Notes: generated by a model not told the origin, from the sequence alone. A stretch of 64,000 nucleotides of DNA from an uncultured Asticcacaulis sp. (GCA_946480125.1 CAMLIY010000001.1:1-64000); one strand, 5' to 3'; counted from the stretch's first letter, positions 7,952-17,991 are shown. Translations and numbers: made by a program.

Positions 7952-9478
7952 TTATTGGCGCTTGCGCCGGTAGATGGCAAAACCATCCCATACGCCCTTT
8001 ACATCTGAAACCTGGACATAGTTCATAGCCAGCCGGATCTTCAAATAGTCCAGGCGCTCCGGTTTGTGACAACTGATCATGGTCGCTGTATCCGCCAGCA
8101 GGACATAGTCCGGATCACTGTCAAAAGCCTTACCCAGCGGATCGGCGTCCGGTGTGGGGAAGGCGCACAACAAATGCATGGCATTGAAATATTTTGTCCG
8201 CGGCAGGGTGTGGGTAAAGAGATAGACATAGTGCCCCCGGCTAAGGACCAGAAGATTATCGCCAGGCTTAATGCCGTGCGCTTTCAGGCTTTGCGCAGCC
8301 ATAAGGTTAGCGGCATAGTCCGGTATGCCCCTATAATCGCTGACGAAGAGATGACTTCGCTCCATGACGAACGGCTGCACACAAGCCGCCAGCATGTAGA
8401 GCATGATCCCCAGACGTTTCCGGCCCGGCTGGAAATCTATGCCATGGCACAGAACCATACTGAAGAGGATCAGGGACGGCGCGATCAAAAGGCTGCCATA
8501 CCAGATCAGCGGTGACCGGTTTACCAGAATGCCGGCAACTGTACTTAGATACCATACGAAAACAAGTGTGATCCACCTGGCGGAAAAGACAGCATTCAAA
8601 CGGGACAGGCGCAGTACCGCCAGAAGCGCGCCGGCGGTGATGACCACGATCGGCTTGAAGAAAGCGGGGAAATGAACAATCCGCGACAGGACGCCCAGAT
8701 GATCCGGAATAGACATATCAAGCTGCGACCGATTCAGTGCCCCCAATACCACCGCGCCAAATGCTTCCCTGAAATGTCCACAAAAAGCGAAATAAAGGCC
8801 GAAGCCCAAGGTCGGCAAAGCAGCGGCGGCGCAAAAGACGCTTACCGGCAGCCATTCCCAGCGTTTCCATCTGCACCAGACCAGCCAGCCGAAAAGCCCC
8901 AGGGCCGTAAAGGCGGCAGTCTGTTTGGTCATGATGGCAAAGCCGATCATCAACCCGCCCACGGCTAACGCGATAAGCCGCTTCCGCCGGCCGGCCAGAT
9001 CAGACGTCATGAGCTGCGCTACCGCTTCGATAGTGAAGGCCATTTCCACCAGTTGGCAGGGCGAGGAAACCCCCATCATGAACAAGCTGTAGAGCGGATA
9101 AAGGCTGGCGGTCACCAGCGCTGCGGCCGGCGATCCAGCCTGCCGCACCATGCGGTAAAGCGCGAAAGCCCCCCACGCCGTAAAAAGAACCTCGACACCC
9201 TTGATAAGAAGCAGATGGGCGCCGAACAGCCACTGAAAACCAGCCATAATAGCAAATATGCCAGGCGCCTTGACATCAAAGCTGGCCACATATGGCAGTT
9301 CCCCCCTGAGCCAGCGAGAGGCGATCACACTGAAGAAGGCTTCATCATCATCGATGACGTGAACAAAAGGCAGGCGGACGATTAGGGTCCATATCAGAAT
9401 CGCGATGACTGCCCACAAATAAGGGTGGCGGCCAGCCTTTTGGCGCATGACCTCTAATAAATTCGGCAAACTTGGCAT
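7952..9478 (-). CDS. GT39/ArnT-like membrane glycosyltransferase
   Basis: 508 aa with about eleven hydrophobic segments. After the first membrane helix there is the acidic loop HVIDDDEAFF, the position and style of the catalytic aspartates in GT-C (dolichyl-phosphate-mannose mannosyltransferase/ArnT) enzymes, followed by RGELPYVASFDVKAPGIF typical of this superfamily. The C-terminal ~130 residues are soluble and likely periplasmic. It probably transfers a lipid-linked sugar to an envelope acceptor; donor and acceptor unknown. The gene stands alone, convergent with the preceding region. Confidence 0.8.
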   Translation of the reverse strand: MPSLPNLLEVMRQKAGRHPYLWAVIAILIWTLIVRLPFVHVIDDDEAFFSVIASRWLRGELPYVASFDVKAPGIFAIMAGFQWLFGAHLLLIKGVEVLFTAWGAFALYRMVRQAGSPAAALVTASLYPLYSLFMMGVSSPCQLVEMAFTIEAVAQLMTSDLAGRRKRLIALAVGGLMIGFAIMTKQTAAFTALGLFGWLVWCRWKRWEWLPVSVFCAAAALPTLGFGLYFAFCGHFREAFGAVVLGALNRSQLDMSIPDHLGVLSRIVHFPAFFKPIVVITAGALLAVLRLSRLNAVFSARWITLVFVWYLSTVAGILVNRSPLIWYGSLLIAPSLILFSMVLCHGIDFQPGRKRLGIMLYMLAACVQPFVMERSHLFVSDYRGIPDYAANLMAAQSLKAHGIKPGDNLLVLSRGHYVYLFTHTLPRTKYFNAMHLLCAFPTPDADPLGKAFDSDPDYVLLADTATMISCHKPERLDYLKIRLAMNYVQVSDVKGVWDGFAIYRRKRQ

Positions 9479-9579
9479 AGACCCCGGCAGTGCAAACTTT
9501 CGGTCATTTGCGCAGAAAAACGTAAAAATTTTAGGCAGGTGCCATATGGCCCGCGCAAACGCGTAAAATTAATGCGGCC

Positions 9580-9597
9580 TTAAACTTCATTAACCAT
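9580..9597 (+). promoter_or_regulatory. CtrA-like box
   Basis: TTAA (9580-9583), six bases, then TTAACCAT (9590-9597), 31 bases before the start of the 95-aa ORF. The CtrA consensus is TTAA-N7-TTAA with TTAACCAT as the strong half site; the spacer here is one base short. Suggestive only. Confidence 0.35.
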
Positions 9598-9628
9598 TTA
9601 AATACCTGATTTGGCTAAATGTTGAGGC

Positions 9629-9916
9629 ATGACCACACCCATCCGGCCTTCCCTCGCTCAGATGCTTAACCCACAGGCCGCCCCGGCCAGGGCCGCCCCG
9701 CAAACAGAGACGGGCAGCTTCGTGAGCGCGCTTCAGGCGCCAAAAGCTTTCTTTCGGCAGGTAACCGCTCCCAAAGTCACGCCGGCTACCTATACGGCAG
9801 CGGATGTCGCCAATGCGACGAACGGCATTCCGGCACCTTCGGCTGGCGCCTCTGCCGCGCAGGATGCCAATCAACCCCTTAGGCGCCCAGGATCTTACCT
9901 CAACATTGTCATTTAG
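9629..9916 (+). CDS. small alanine/proline-rich protein of unknown function
   Basis: 95 aa, rich in Ala, Pro and Thr, with no membrane segment or signal peptide. It ends in RRPGSYLNIVI, a compact hydrophobic terminus after a disordered body. Codon use matches the neighbours and the ORF lies in an otherwise empty gap, which supports it being real. A CtrA-like site lies just upstream, so a cell-cycle or motility role is possible but unproven. It overlaps no other credible gene. Confidence 0.5.
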   Translation: MTTPIRPSLAQMLNPQAAPARAAPQTETGSFVSALQAPKAFFRQVTAPKVTPATYTAADVANATNGIPAPSAGASAAQDANQPLRRPGSYLNIVI

Positions 9917-10037
9917 TGGCAGGTTGGCCGATATGCCGCTGAGGAAGTCTTTCATAAATCTGAAAGCGCTTGCTTTCTCAGGGGAAGCGATGTTTTTCTG
10001 AGCCAAGGTCTGCCAAAGCGGATATGGGGTGAGGATT

Positions 10038-11057
10038 ATGGACGTCACATCGAACAAGGTTCGGCTGGAAGATATCGCCCGAATCGCCGGCGTGTCGGTT
10101 GCGACGGTTTCACGCGCGCTAAATGATTCTCCCGCCGTCAATCGGGTCACAAAACGTCGCGTCTGGAAGATTGCCCGCGACCACAATTACGTCCTGAACC
10201 AGGACATGCCCCTGTCCATGTCGGGCTCGCAGGCCACCATCGCCATCGTCATCCCCCCGCCGCATGGCCGCGAAGGCCGCTTCTCCGATCCCTTCTATCA
10301 GGAACTGATTTCCGGCGTTGGCGAAGCCGCGCGTGACATGGGGTGCGACCTGCTATTGTCGCACCTGACGCCCAAAAGCCAGAACGACCTCGCCACCCTG
10401 ATGGCCAATATCAAGGCCGATGGCGTCATCTTTCTGGGTCAGAGCTATCTGCATGATCGCTTCAATCATCTGGCCCACTCAACCAACAAATTCATCGTGT
10501 GGGGACAGGAGATCCCCGGCCAGAGATACTGTACAGTCGGCTCCAACAATTTGCAGGGCGGCACACGCGCCACCTCGCATCTGGCGCGCCTGGGTCGTAA
10601 GCGCATTGCCTATTTCGGGGAAACCGAAGGCATGGAGATGAAACTGCGCTATCAGGGCTATCTCAATGTCCTGTCTGAGGGCGGGCTTGCCTTCGATCCT
10701 CGCCTGGTTGTGCAAACCCATTTCGACATTGCGTCCGCGGAAGCCGCGGTACTGAACCTGCTGGGCAAGGGTATAAAATTCGACGGCCTGTTCGCCTGCT
10801 CGGATATCATCGCTTTCGGCGCTATTCGCGGCCTCATCCGCGCCGGTCTGCGCGTGCCGGAAGACGTATCGGTCGTCGGCTATGATAATATCGCCCTGGC
10901 CAGCCTGACCCATCCCTCTCTGACGACAATTTCGCAGGATCTGGCGCGTGCCGGCAAATTGATGGTGTCTAAACTGATCGGCTCGATTTCCAATGACGAA
11001 AGCCATTCGGAAATTGTATCCACCGAACTGGTGGTGCGTGAATCCTGCGGTGGCTAA
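10038..11057 (+). CDS. LacI-family transcriptional regulator
   Basis: 339 aa. The N-terminal HTH is textbook: VRLEDIARIAGVSVATVSRALN, with the hinge following near residue 55, then a periplasmic-binding-protein-like sugar domain (IAIVIPPPHGREGRFSDPFYQELISGV; DGLFACSDIIAFGAIRGL; VVGYDNIALASLTHPSLTTI). ATG 10038 is preferred over GTG 10029 because GGGGTGAGG ends four bases before it. It lies directly upstream of a TonB-dependent receptor and a tryptophan-halogenase homologue, a common sugar-regulated arrangement in Caulobacterales and xanthomonads. Palindromes downstream of its stop are its likely operators. Confidence 0.92.
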   Translation: MDVTSNKVRLEDIARIAGVSVATVSRALNDSPAVNRVTKRRVWKIARDHNYVLNQDMPLSMSGSQATIAIVIPPPHGREGRFSDPFYQELISGVGEAARDMGCDLLLSHLTPKSQNDLATLMANIKADGVIFLGQSYLHDRFNHLAHSTNKFIVWGQEIPGQRYCTVGSNNLQGGTRATSHLARLGRKRIAYFGETEGMEMKLRYQGYLNVLSEGGLAFDPRLVVQTHFDIASAEAAVLNLLGKGIKFDGLFACSDIIAFGAIRGLIRAGLRVPEDVSVVGYDNIALASLTHPSLTTISQDLARAGKLMVSKLIGSISNDESHSEIVSTELVVRESCGG

Positions 11058-11077
11058 TTTAGGGCACCACGACTAAT

Positions 11078-11089
11078 GATAGCGCTATC
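11078..11089. promoter_or_regulatory. LacI-type operator
   Basis: GATAGCGCTATC is a perfect 12-bp palindrome with the central CG pair typical of LacI/GalR-family operators. It lies 20 bases after the LacI gene and 336 before the receptor start. Confidence 0.65.
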
Positions 11090-11145
11090 TTTGCATAAAT
11101 TTGCAATTTTTTACAATATTGATGGAACATATGACCTGACGCAAA

Positions 11146-11162
11146 TACGCGCATAACGCGTA
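11146..11162. promoter_or_regulatory. second inverted repeat in the receptor leader
   Basis: TACGCG and CGCGTA flank a five-base spacer CATAA. Perfect six-bp arms; possible second regulator site or early transcript hairpin. Confidence 0.35.
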
Positions 11163-11424
11163 AAAATACTAAAAATAGGCACTTTCCAGCTGAAAATCTC
11201 CGCATTCAGAGGCCGTTTCGTATCTTGAAAGCCACAGCATTACAGAATGTACATATTTTAGACTGTAAAAATTTGCAAAGCCTTGCAAAAAAGAACCACG
11301 TTGTGAATACTTTCGCAAGAGACGCCGCAGAGCGTCGTGAGGGTTGAGATGTCTAAAGGCGAATGTCCCGCATAAGAACGGGGCAAGCGTTGAAGATCGA
11401 AACGCAACACCAGGAGGAAACCTA

Positions 11425-14280
11425 ATGCGTAATTCCAAGGGTCAAAATGCGACGCGTGCGCGTCTGCTGACCTGTGGCGCCACCGCGGCCATTGTAACGG
11501 CCTGCGCTTTCGCCGTTCCCGTCATGGCTCAGGATGCGGCCGTTCAAGCCAGTTCCGCTGATGATGCGACCACAGTGGTCGTAACCGGCATTCGCCGTGG
11601 CATTCAGGACGCCATCTCAGCCAAGAAAAAAGATTCATCGATCATTGAGGCGGTTTCGGCCGAAGATATCGGCAAGCTGCCCGACAGCTCCATCGCGGAA
11701 TCCATCGCGCGTTTGCCGGGCATCGCCGCCCAACGCACCAACGGCCGGGCGCAGACCCTGTCGATCCGCGGCCTGGGTCCGGACTATACGGTCACCACGT
11801 TCAACGGCCGTGAGCAGGCTTCGACCAATGACAACCGCACGGTCGAATTCGACCAGTATCCTTCGGAACTGGTCAGCCAGGTAAAAGTCTATAAAACACC
11901 TGACGCCGCCCAGTCCTACCATGGCATCGCCGGCACGGCCGACATCGAAACCGTCCATCCGCTGGCCTATGGCAAACAGGCGATCGCGCTCAACTATCGC
12001 CGCGAAATGAACTCGATGAAGTCGCCTGTACCTGACGCGATGACAGCGGGTGACCGCTACTCAGCCACCTATATCGATCAATTCTTCCACAAAACCGTTG
12101 GCCTGGCGCTGGGCTACGCGCACAACACCACACCGTACCAGGCCCAGACCCGTGAATATTGGGGATATCCGACCTGCGGCAGCCAGTGTCTGCCGGCAGA
12201 CGCTAATAAGATTGTTGTCGGTGGCTCGAAGGACGGTGTTCAGGCGTCCTATTACAAGCGCGATGCCTTCATGGGCATATTGGAATTCAAGCCCAATGAC
12301 CAGTTGCACGTTACTGTCGATGGCTTCCATTCCGAATTCAAGGAAGCGCAAACCATCCGCCGCCTCGAATACGGCACGATCTGGGGCACCGGCGTCTTGC
12401 AGCCCGGCTATACGGCCGATGCGGATCGTATCACGAGCGGCACCTTCAATGGCATTACGACCATTGTTGAGAACTATAATAATGAGCGTAACGCCACGGT
12501 CGACTCCCTGGGGGTCAATGCCAGTTATCTATTGAATGATAAATGGACCCTCAACGCGGATGTCAGCTATTCCAAGGTCCATCGCACCGACCTGCGACTG
12601 GAATCTACCGCCGGTACGGGGCCGGCCGGCTCGGTGGTTCAGGATAATCTGGGCTTTACCACCAATGCCGATGGCACCACGAATGAGACCTCGTCGTTTG
12701 ACTACGCTGATTTCGACAAGGTCTTTCTGACGGATCCAGGTGGCTGGGGCGGCGGTCCGCGCCGGTCAGGTTACGTCGGCAATCCCACCGTCAATGACGA
12801 AATCCAGGCGATGAAGCTGGCGGCGACGCGCGCGCTGGGCGGCTCGTTCTTCAAGGGCGTCACCTTCGGCGTCAACTTCGCCGATCGTAAGAAAGACAAG
12901 TACCTGTGGCAGAGCATACTGTACCTGCCCGTCGGTCAGTCAGCCGTCGCCGTCCCTGAACAATACCGCACAGGCACAACCGATGGCGCCTTCTTCGGCA
13001 ACAGCAACGGCATTATTTCCTATGACGCCATGGGGCTTTACCGCAGCGGCTTCTGGGATACCATAGATGCGCGGGTGGATACCAATGCCGGCGATGGTGA
13101 CCGCACCTTTGAAGTGAGCCAGTCCTGGGCGGTGGAGGAAAAGCTGACCACGGCCTACATCAAGGCCGACATCGAATCGACATTGTTCGGCGTTCCCGTC
13201 ACCGGCAATATCGGCGCGCAATATCAGTATGCCGATCAGCAGGTGACCCAGCTGTCTTCGCCCGGCGTCGACAAGATCACACCAGGCCTTTCCCCGCTGG
13301 AACAACTGCACATCCGGACGGACCACTACAAGACAACCTATGGCGATTTCCTGCCCAGCGCCAACTTCAACTTCGCCCTGGCAGACGATGTCAGCCTGCG
13401 CATAGCGGCGGCGGCCACGGTTTCGCGTCCGCGCCTCGATGATATGGCCGGTGGCGTGACCTATGGCGCCCGCACCAATTCCAATCCGGACAATCAGGGC
13501 ACGCAGCAGTTTTACTGGAGCGGCAGCGGCGGCAACCCGGAGATCAAGCCGTGGAAGTCAAAGCAGTTCGATCTGTCTCTGGAAAAGTATTTTGGCCGCA
13601 AGGGCTATTTGTCCGCCGCGCTTTATTACAAAACCCTCGACAGCTACGTCTACAATAATTCCCGCGTCGTCGATTTCAGTACCCTGCCAGGTTACACGCC
13701 GCCAAACGATCCCGCCGGTTGCGCCGTCGGCAGTTGTTATGACCTGGCGCGCGCCAATACCACCGGCGTGCTTACGGTCAAGGCCAATGGCAATGGCGGT
13801 CACGTCCAGGGCGCCGAATTCACGGCGTCGCTGCCTGGCGAAACCCTCTGGTCAGCGCTTGATGGCTTCGGCGTGATCTTCAGCGCGGCCTTCAACCAGT
13901 CCGAAGTGAAACCGTCTGGCGCCAAGATCGAATTGCCTGGTTTGTCACCGCAGGTCATTAATACGACCCTCTACTACGAAAAGCACGGCTTCTCGGCCCG
14001 TGTCAGCGAACGCTACCGTGACGCCTGGCTGGGTGAAGTGCCGAATTTCGACTCCTCGCTCGGCGCCCACTATGTGAAGGCGGAAGCTTTGGTCGATGCG
14101 CAGATCGGGTATGAATTTCAGGACGGCCCCGCCAAGGGCCTGACGGTCAACCTGTCCGCGACGAATATTACCAACCGTCCGTTCGTCCTTTATGACACCA
14201 AGGACGCCCCGACAAACGTCCTAAAATACGAAAAGTACGGCGTGACCTATGCGATCAGCGTGGGCTACAAATTCCAGTAA
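11425..14280 (+). CDS. TonB-dependent outer-membrane receptor
   Basis: 951 aa. A signal peptide (hydrophobic TAAIVTACAFAVPVMAQ, cleavage after AQ) precedes a TonB-box-like TTVVVTG and the plug domain (SAEDIGKLPDSSIAESIARLPGIAAQR; LSIRGLGPDYTVTTFNGRE). The remainder is a long beta-barrel with TonB_dep_Rec features and ends VGYKFQ, the terminal aromatic one residue from the end. This is the TonB-dependent receptor subfamily associated with uptake of plant-derived oligosaccharides in Caulobacter and Xanthomonas. The flanking LacI gene and halogenase homologue support a glycan-uptake role; the sugar cannot be inferred. A strong terminator follows. Confidence 0.95.
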   Translation: MRNSKGQNATRARLLTCGATAAIVTACAFAVPVMAQDAAVQASSADDATTVVVTGIRRGIQDAISAKKKDSSIIEAVSAEDIGKLPDSSIAESIARLPGIAAQRTNGRAQTLSIRGLGPDYTVTTFNGREQASTNDNRTVEFDQYPSELVSQVKVYKTPDAAQSYHGIAGTADIETVHPLAYGKQAIALNYRREMNSMKSPVPDAMTAGDRYSATYIDQFFHKTVGLALGYAHNTTPYQAQTREYWGYPTCGSQCLPADANKIVVGGSKDGVQASYYKRDAFMGILEFKPNDQLHVTVDGFHSEFKEAQTIRRLEYGTIWGTGVLQPGYTADADRITSGTFNGITTIVENYNNERNATVDSLGVNASYLLNDKWTLNADVSYSKVHRTDLRLESTAGTGPAGSVVQDNLGFTTNADGTTNETSSFDYADFDKVFLTDPGGWGGGPRRSGYVGNPTVNDEIQAMKLAATRALGGSFFKGVTFGVNFADRKKDKYLWQSILYLPVGQSAVAVPEQYRTGTTDGAFFGNSNGIISYDAMGLYRSGFWDTIDARVDTNAGDGDRTFEVSQSWAVEEKLTTAYIKADIESTLFGVPVTGNIGAQYQYADQQVTQLSSPGVDKITPGLSPLEQLHIRTDHYKTTYGDFLPSANFNFALADDVSLRIAAAATVSRPRLDDMAGGVTYGARTNSNPDNQGTQQFYWSGSGGNPEIKPWKSKQFDLSLEKYFGRKGYLSAALYYKTLDSYVYNNSRVVDFSTLPGYTPPNDPAGCAVGSCYDLARANTTGVLTVKANGNGGHVQGAEFTASLPGETLWSALDGFGVIFSAAFNQSEVKPSGAKIELPGLSPQVINTTLYYEKHGFSARVSERYRDAWLGEVPNFDSSLGAHYVKAEALVDAQIGYEFQDGPAKGLTVNLSATNITNRPFVLYDTKDAPTNVLKYEKYGVTYAISVGYKFQ

Positions 14281-14297
14281 TATCTGGTGACTTTCTC

Positions 14298-14336
14298 AAA
14301 CACCTGCTGGTCTTGGCGACCCGCAGGTGTTTTTTT
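14298..14336 (+). terminator. intrinsic terminator after the TonB receptor
   Basis: AAACACCTGC (14298-14307) pairs with GCAGGTGTTT (14323-14332), followed by a T run. An internal GGTC/GACC pair can extend the structure. The halogenase gene starts 40 bases later, so its expression depends on read-through or its own promoter. Confidence 0.9.
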
Positions 14337-14375
14337 ATTCCAAACGTGCCAGTCTGATAAACAGCGGAGGATCTG

Positions 14376-15887
14376 ATGGCCGCACAGCCAATCGAACGCG
14401 TGGTTATTGTGGGAGGCGGCACGGCCGGCTGGCTGAGTGCGACCCTGTTATCAAAATTGCTCGGCGGCAGCGTAGAGATTGCCCTGGTCGAGTCTGAGGA
14501 AATTGGCATTGTCGGCGTGGGCGAGGCGACGATTCCGCCCTTGATAAATATGCTGAGATGGCTGGGAATCGATGAAAATGATCTGATCCGCCACACCCAG
14601 GCCACCTTCAAGCTGGGTATAGAATTCACCGATTGGTCACGCATGGGCGCGGCTTACAGCCATGCCTTTGGTACGCCGGGGCCTTCACTTGCCGGCCTTC
14701 CCTTTTATCAATACTGGCTGAAACAACATCTGGCGGGCGGACAGGCCGGCTCGCTTTGGGACTATAGTTTCAATGATCTGGCGGCCAGGCATAATCGTTT
14801 CGCACGCCTGCCTCAGATTCCCGACACGTCAATGGAAGGGCTCACCTACGCCTTGCATTTTGATGCCGGTCTGATGGCGAAATATCTGCGACGGTGCTGC
14901 GAAGGGACGGGCGTCGTTCGCCACGAAGGTAAGGTGTGCGATGTCAATCTGCGCCCCACGGATGGCTTTATCGACAGCCTGAGCCTGGAATCGGGCGAAC
15001 GGATTACCGGTGATTTCTTTATAGATTGCTCCGGTTTCCAAGGCCTGCTGATCGAACGTGCTCTAAATGCGGGTTATGAGGATTGGACGCCATGGCTGCC
15101 TTGTGATCGGGCCCTGGCGGTGCCGTCGCGTTCGACAATACCCTTAAGGCCTTATACGCAATCGAAAGCCCATACGGCGGGCTGGCAATGGCGCATTCCA
15201 TTGCAGCATCGCATCGGCAATGGTCATGTGTTTTCCAGCGCCTTTATGGAGCCGGACGAGGCGGGTCGCCTTCTGCTGGATCATCTCGAAAGTGAAGCCC
15301 TGGCCGAACCGCGCCTGCTGAAATTCACAGCGGGTCGGCGCAAGTTACCCTGGGTGAAAAACTGCCTCGCCGTCGGCCTGGCCAGCGGGTTCATGGAACC
15401 TCTTGAATCGACCAGCATCCACCTGGCGCAATCGGCTATTCAGCGCCTGTTGCGTCTGTTCCCGGACAAGGGCTTCAATCAGGTCGAGATAGACGAATAT
15501 AATCGCCAGACACGCCACGAATATGAACGGATCCGCGACTTCATCATCTTGCATTATAAGGCGACCGAGCGTGATGACAGCCCTTTCTGGCGGCACATTC
15601 GCGCCGCGCCCATGCCCGACAGTCTGGCGCAGAAAATCGACTTTTTCCGTCAGCATGGGCGGGTTCTGGTTGAGGAAGACGATCTGTTCAAGGAGGGCAG
15701 CTGGGTGCAGGTGCTGATCGGCCAGGGCATTATGCCGGATAGCTGCTCTCCCCTGACGCGCGCTGTGTCAGATGTCGCCATAGCCGATTATATGGCCAAT
15801 GTTCGCATTGTCTATGCCCACGCCCTTCAAGCCATACCCGGCCATACCGATTTTATTGAGCGCAATTGTAAGGCGCCTCAGATGTAG
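14376..15887 (+). CDS. flavin-dependent tryptophan-halogenase family protein
   Basis: 503 aa. FAD site GGGTAGW (residues 13-19), the halogenase lysine at position 79 (TFKLGI), the WxWxIP signature in GWQWRIPL, and EPLESTSIH carrying the glutamate that pairs with the lysine in PrnA. All catalytic positions of true halogenases are therefore present. Members next to TonB receptors are common in Caulobacterales and xanthomonads and their real substrates are mostly unknown. It needs a flavin reductase, none of which is encoded nearby. The last 35 bases overlap the convergent HMG-CoA lyase gene. Confidence 0.9.
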   Translation: MAAQPIERVVIVGGGTAGWLSATLLSKLLGGSVEIALVESEEIGIVGVGEATIPPLINMLRWLGIDENDLIRHTQATFKLGIEFTDWSRMGAAYSHAFGTPGPSLAGLPFYQYWLKQHLAGGQAGSLWDYSFNDLAARHNRFARLPQIPDTSMEGLTYALHFDAGLMAKYLRRCCEGTGVVRHEGKVCDVNLRPTDGFIDSLSLESGERITGDFFIDCSGFQGLLIERALNAGYEDWTPWLPCDRALAVPSRSTIPLRPYTQSKAHTAGWQWRIPLQHRIGNGHVFSSAFMEPDEAGRLLLDHLESEALAEPRLLKFTAGRRKLPWVKNCLAVGLASGFMEPLESTSIHLAQSAIQRLLRLFPDKGFNQVEIDEYNRQTRHEYERIRDFIILHYKATERDDSPFWRHIRAAPMPDSLAQKIDFFRQHGRVLVEEDDLFKEGSWVQVLIGQGIMPDSCSPLTRAVSDVAIADYMANVRIVYAHALQAIPGHTDFIERNCKAPQM

Positions 15888-16779
15888 AGCGACCATTGGC
15901 CATGGCCAGTTTTGAGCGTGGCGAGCGACCCAGGATATCTGAGATAAACCATGCGGCATCAATAATTGCATCCATAGCGACACCGGTTTCAATCCCCAGG
16001 CCATTCAGCATATAGAGCACATCCTCTGTCGCCACATTGCCGGAAGCGCCCGGCGCATAGGGACATCCACCTAATCCGCCGACCGAGGAATCGATGGTAG
16101 CAATACCGTAATCGAGCGAAGTCAGGATATTGGCAAGCGCCTGTCCATAGGTGTCATGAAAATGCACGGCCAGTTTTTCAGCCGGTATAACCTTTAAAAG
16201 GACATCGAGCAGACGTGAAACGTCAGAGGGCGTACCGACGCCGATAGTGTCACCGAGACTGATCTGATAACACCCCATATCCAGCATCTGCGCCGCTACA
16301 CGTGCAACCGCCTCAGGGGCAATCTTACCCTCATAGGGGCAGGCAATCACCGTTGATATATAGGCACGCACCTTTATCCCATCCGCTTTCGCGGCTTCGG
16401 TGACGAAGCGGAAACGTGCCAGGCTTTCGGCTATTGAGCAGTTGATATTCTTCTGGCTGAAGGTTTCCGAGGATGCACCAAAAATGGCCGCAGTGGTGAC
16501 ACCGGCATCCTTGGCCGATTCATAGCCTTGCAAATTTGGTGTCAGTACAGGATAGGTCACACCTGCCTTGCGTGCGATCCCCGCCATGACTTCGGCGGCA
16601 TCCGCCATCTGCGGCACCCATTTTTTCGACACAAAGCTGGTGGCTTCGATATATTTTAATCCGGATACGGACAATTTATCAATTAACGCAATTTTATCGG
16701 CGGCGCTGACCATCTCCGCCTCAGCCTGCAAGCCGTCACGCGGTCCGACTTCGTAAAGAGTGACGTGTGAAGGTCTCAT
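15853..16779 (-). CDS. mvaB: hydroxymethylglutaryl-CoA lyase
   Basis: 308 aa. Splits HMG-CoA into acetyl-CoA and acetoacetate, the last step of leucine catabolism. Hallmarks: EVGPRDGLQ at the start, the metal/catalytic [12 protein letters not shown], and [14 protein letters not shown] with the catalytic cysteine. Start ATG 16779 overlaps the stop of the acyl-CoA dehydrogenase by four bases (ATGA), so it is the last gene of the leucine operon. Its 3' end overlaps the halogenase gene by 35 bp on the opposite strand. Confidence 0.95.
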   Translation of the reverse strand: MRPSHVTLYEVGPRDGLQAEAEMVSAADKIALIDKLSVSGLKYIEATSFVSKKWVPQMADAAEVMAGIARKAGVTYPVLTPNLQGYESAKDAGVTTAAIFGASSETFSQKNINCSIAESLARFRFVTEAAKADGIKVRAYISTVIACPYEGKIAPEAVARVAAQMLDMGCYQISLGDTIGVGTPSDVSRLLDVLLKVIPAEKLAVHFHDTYGQALANILTSLDYGIATIDSSVGGLGGCPYAPGASGNVATEDVLYMLNGLGIETGVAMDAIIDAAWFISDILGRSPRSKLAMANGRSTSEAPYNCAQ

Positions 16780-17942
16780 TTCGTTTCCTCGAACAGTTCG
16801 CGGCCGATCAGCATCCGGCGGATTTCCGATGTGCCGGCGCCGATCTCATACAGCTTGGCGTCACGCCACAGTCTACCCGTCGGATAGTCATTGGTATAGC
16901 CATTGCCGCCCAGGCACTGGATCGCCTCGCCAGTCATCCAGGTCGCTTTTTCGGCAGCATACAGGATACAGCCAGCGGCGTCCTTGCGCGTGGTCTCGCC
17001 GCGATCACAGGCCTGCGCCACGGCATAGACATAGGCGCGGCAGGCGGCCCAGGTGGAGTACATATCGGCGAGCTTGCCCTGCATAAGCTGAAAGGTGCCG
17101 ATGGGACTGCCGAACTGTTCACGCTCGTGGATATAGGGGATCACCACATCGAGACAGGCGCGCATGATGCCAAGCGGTCCGCCGGACAGCACGACACGTT
17201 CATAGTCCAGACCCGACATCAGGACGCCGGCGCCGCGACCCTCCGTACCCAGAACATTTCCCGCCGGCACTTCGCAATCGGTGAAAACCAGCTCGCCGGT
17301 ATGCGAACCCCGCATCCCCAGCTTGTCGAGTTTCTGCGCCACCGAGAAGCCGGCAAAGTCCTTTTCGATCAGGAAGGCGGTCATACCTTTCGAGCCAGCG
17401 CCCGGATTGGTCTTGGCATAGACAACCAGCGTATCGGCATCAGGACCATTAGTGATCCACATCTTCGAGCCGTTAAGAACGTAATGGTCGCCTCTTTTGT
17501 CGGCGCGCAGCTTCATTGACACCACATCGGAACCGGCGCCGGTTTCCGACATGGCCAGGGCACCGATATGCTCGCCGGAAATCAGCTTCGGCAGATATTT
17601 GGCCTTCTGTGCCTCGGTGCCGTTACGTGTAATCTGGTTGACGCAGAGATTGGAATGCGCGCCGTAAGAGAGACCGATCGAGGCCGAGGCGCGAGAAATT
17701 TCCTCCATGGCGATGGTGTGGGCCAGATAACCCATGGCCGCGCCGCCATATTCCTCAGGCGCGGTCAGGCCAAGCACGCCCATCTCGCCCATCTTGCGCC
17801 AGAGGTGCATGGGAAACTGGTCTTCGCGGTCGGCCGCTTCGGCTAAGGGTGCGATCTCAACTTCGGCGAATTTGCGCACACCTTCACGCAGGGAGTCTAT
17901 TTCCTCGCCGTGACCGAATTGCAGATGCGGAAAGTCGATCAT
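16776..17942 (-). CDS. ivd: isovaleryl-CoA dehydrogenase
   Basis: 388 aa acyl-CoA dehydrogenase; oxidises isovaleryl-CoA to 3-methylcrotonyl-CoA with FAD. Seen: [15 protein letters not shown], the [15 protein letters not shown] flavin-binding segment, [11 protein letters not shown], and the catalytic-glutamate region [18 protein letters not shown], where the Glu sits in the isovaleryl-type helix G position. [33 protein letters not shown] is typical of the family's end. Context inside the leucine operon makes the substrate assignment firm. An inverted-repeat element separates it from the carboxylase gene upstream. Confidence 0.94.
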   Translation of the reverse strand: MIDFPHLQFGHGEEIDSLREGVRKFAEVEIAPLAEAADREDQFPMHLWRKMGEMGVLGLTAPEEYGGAAMGYLAHTIAMEEISRASASIGLSYGAHSNLCVNQITRNGTEAQKAKYLPKLISGEHIGALAMSETGAGSDVVSMKLRADKRGDHYVLNGSKMWITNGPDADTLVVYAKTNPGAGSKGMTAFLIEKDFAGFSVAQKLDKLGMRGSHTGELVFTDCEVPAGNVLGTEGRGAGVLMSGLDYERVVLSGGPLGIMRACLDVVIPYIHEREQFGSPIGTFQLMQGKLADMYSTWAACRAYVYAVAQACDRGETTRKDAAGCILYAAEKATWMTGEAIQCLGGNGYTNDYPTGRLWRDAKLYEIGAGTSEIRRMLIGRELFEETK

Positions 17943-17991
17943 CTCTGTTTCCTTCTGCCCGCTTGCAGGGCCTTATTTTTAAAGGAAGGGA

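Larger units (their letters stand above)
11058..11424. other. 367-bp regulatory leader of the TonB-receptor gene
   Basis: Very AT-rich stretch with recurring TTTGCAA/TTGCAAA words and two palindromes listed separately. The receptor start at 11425 follows AGGAGG at 11412-11417, so the leader is long. No ORF is credible here; a longer in-frame extension of the receptor to 11344 precedes the ribosome site and would spoil the signal peptide. Confidence 0.6.
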
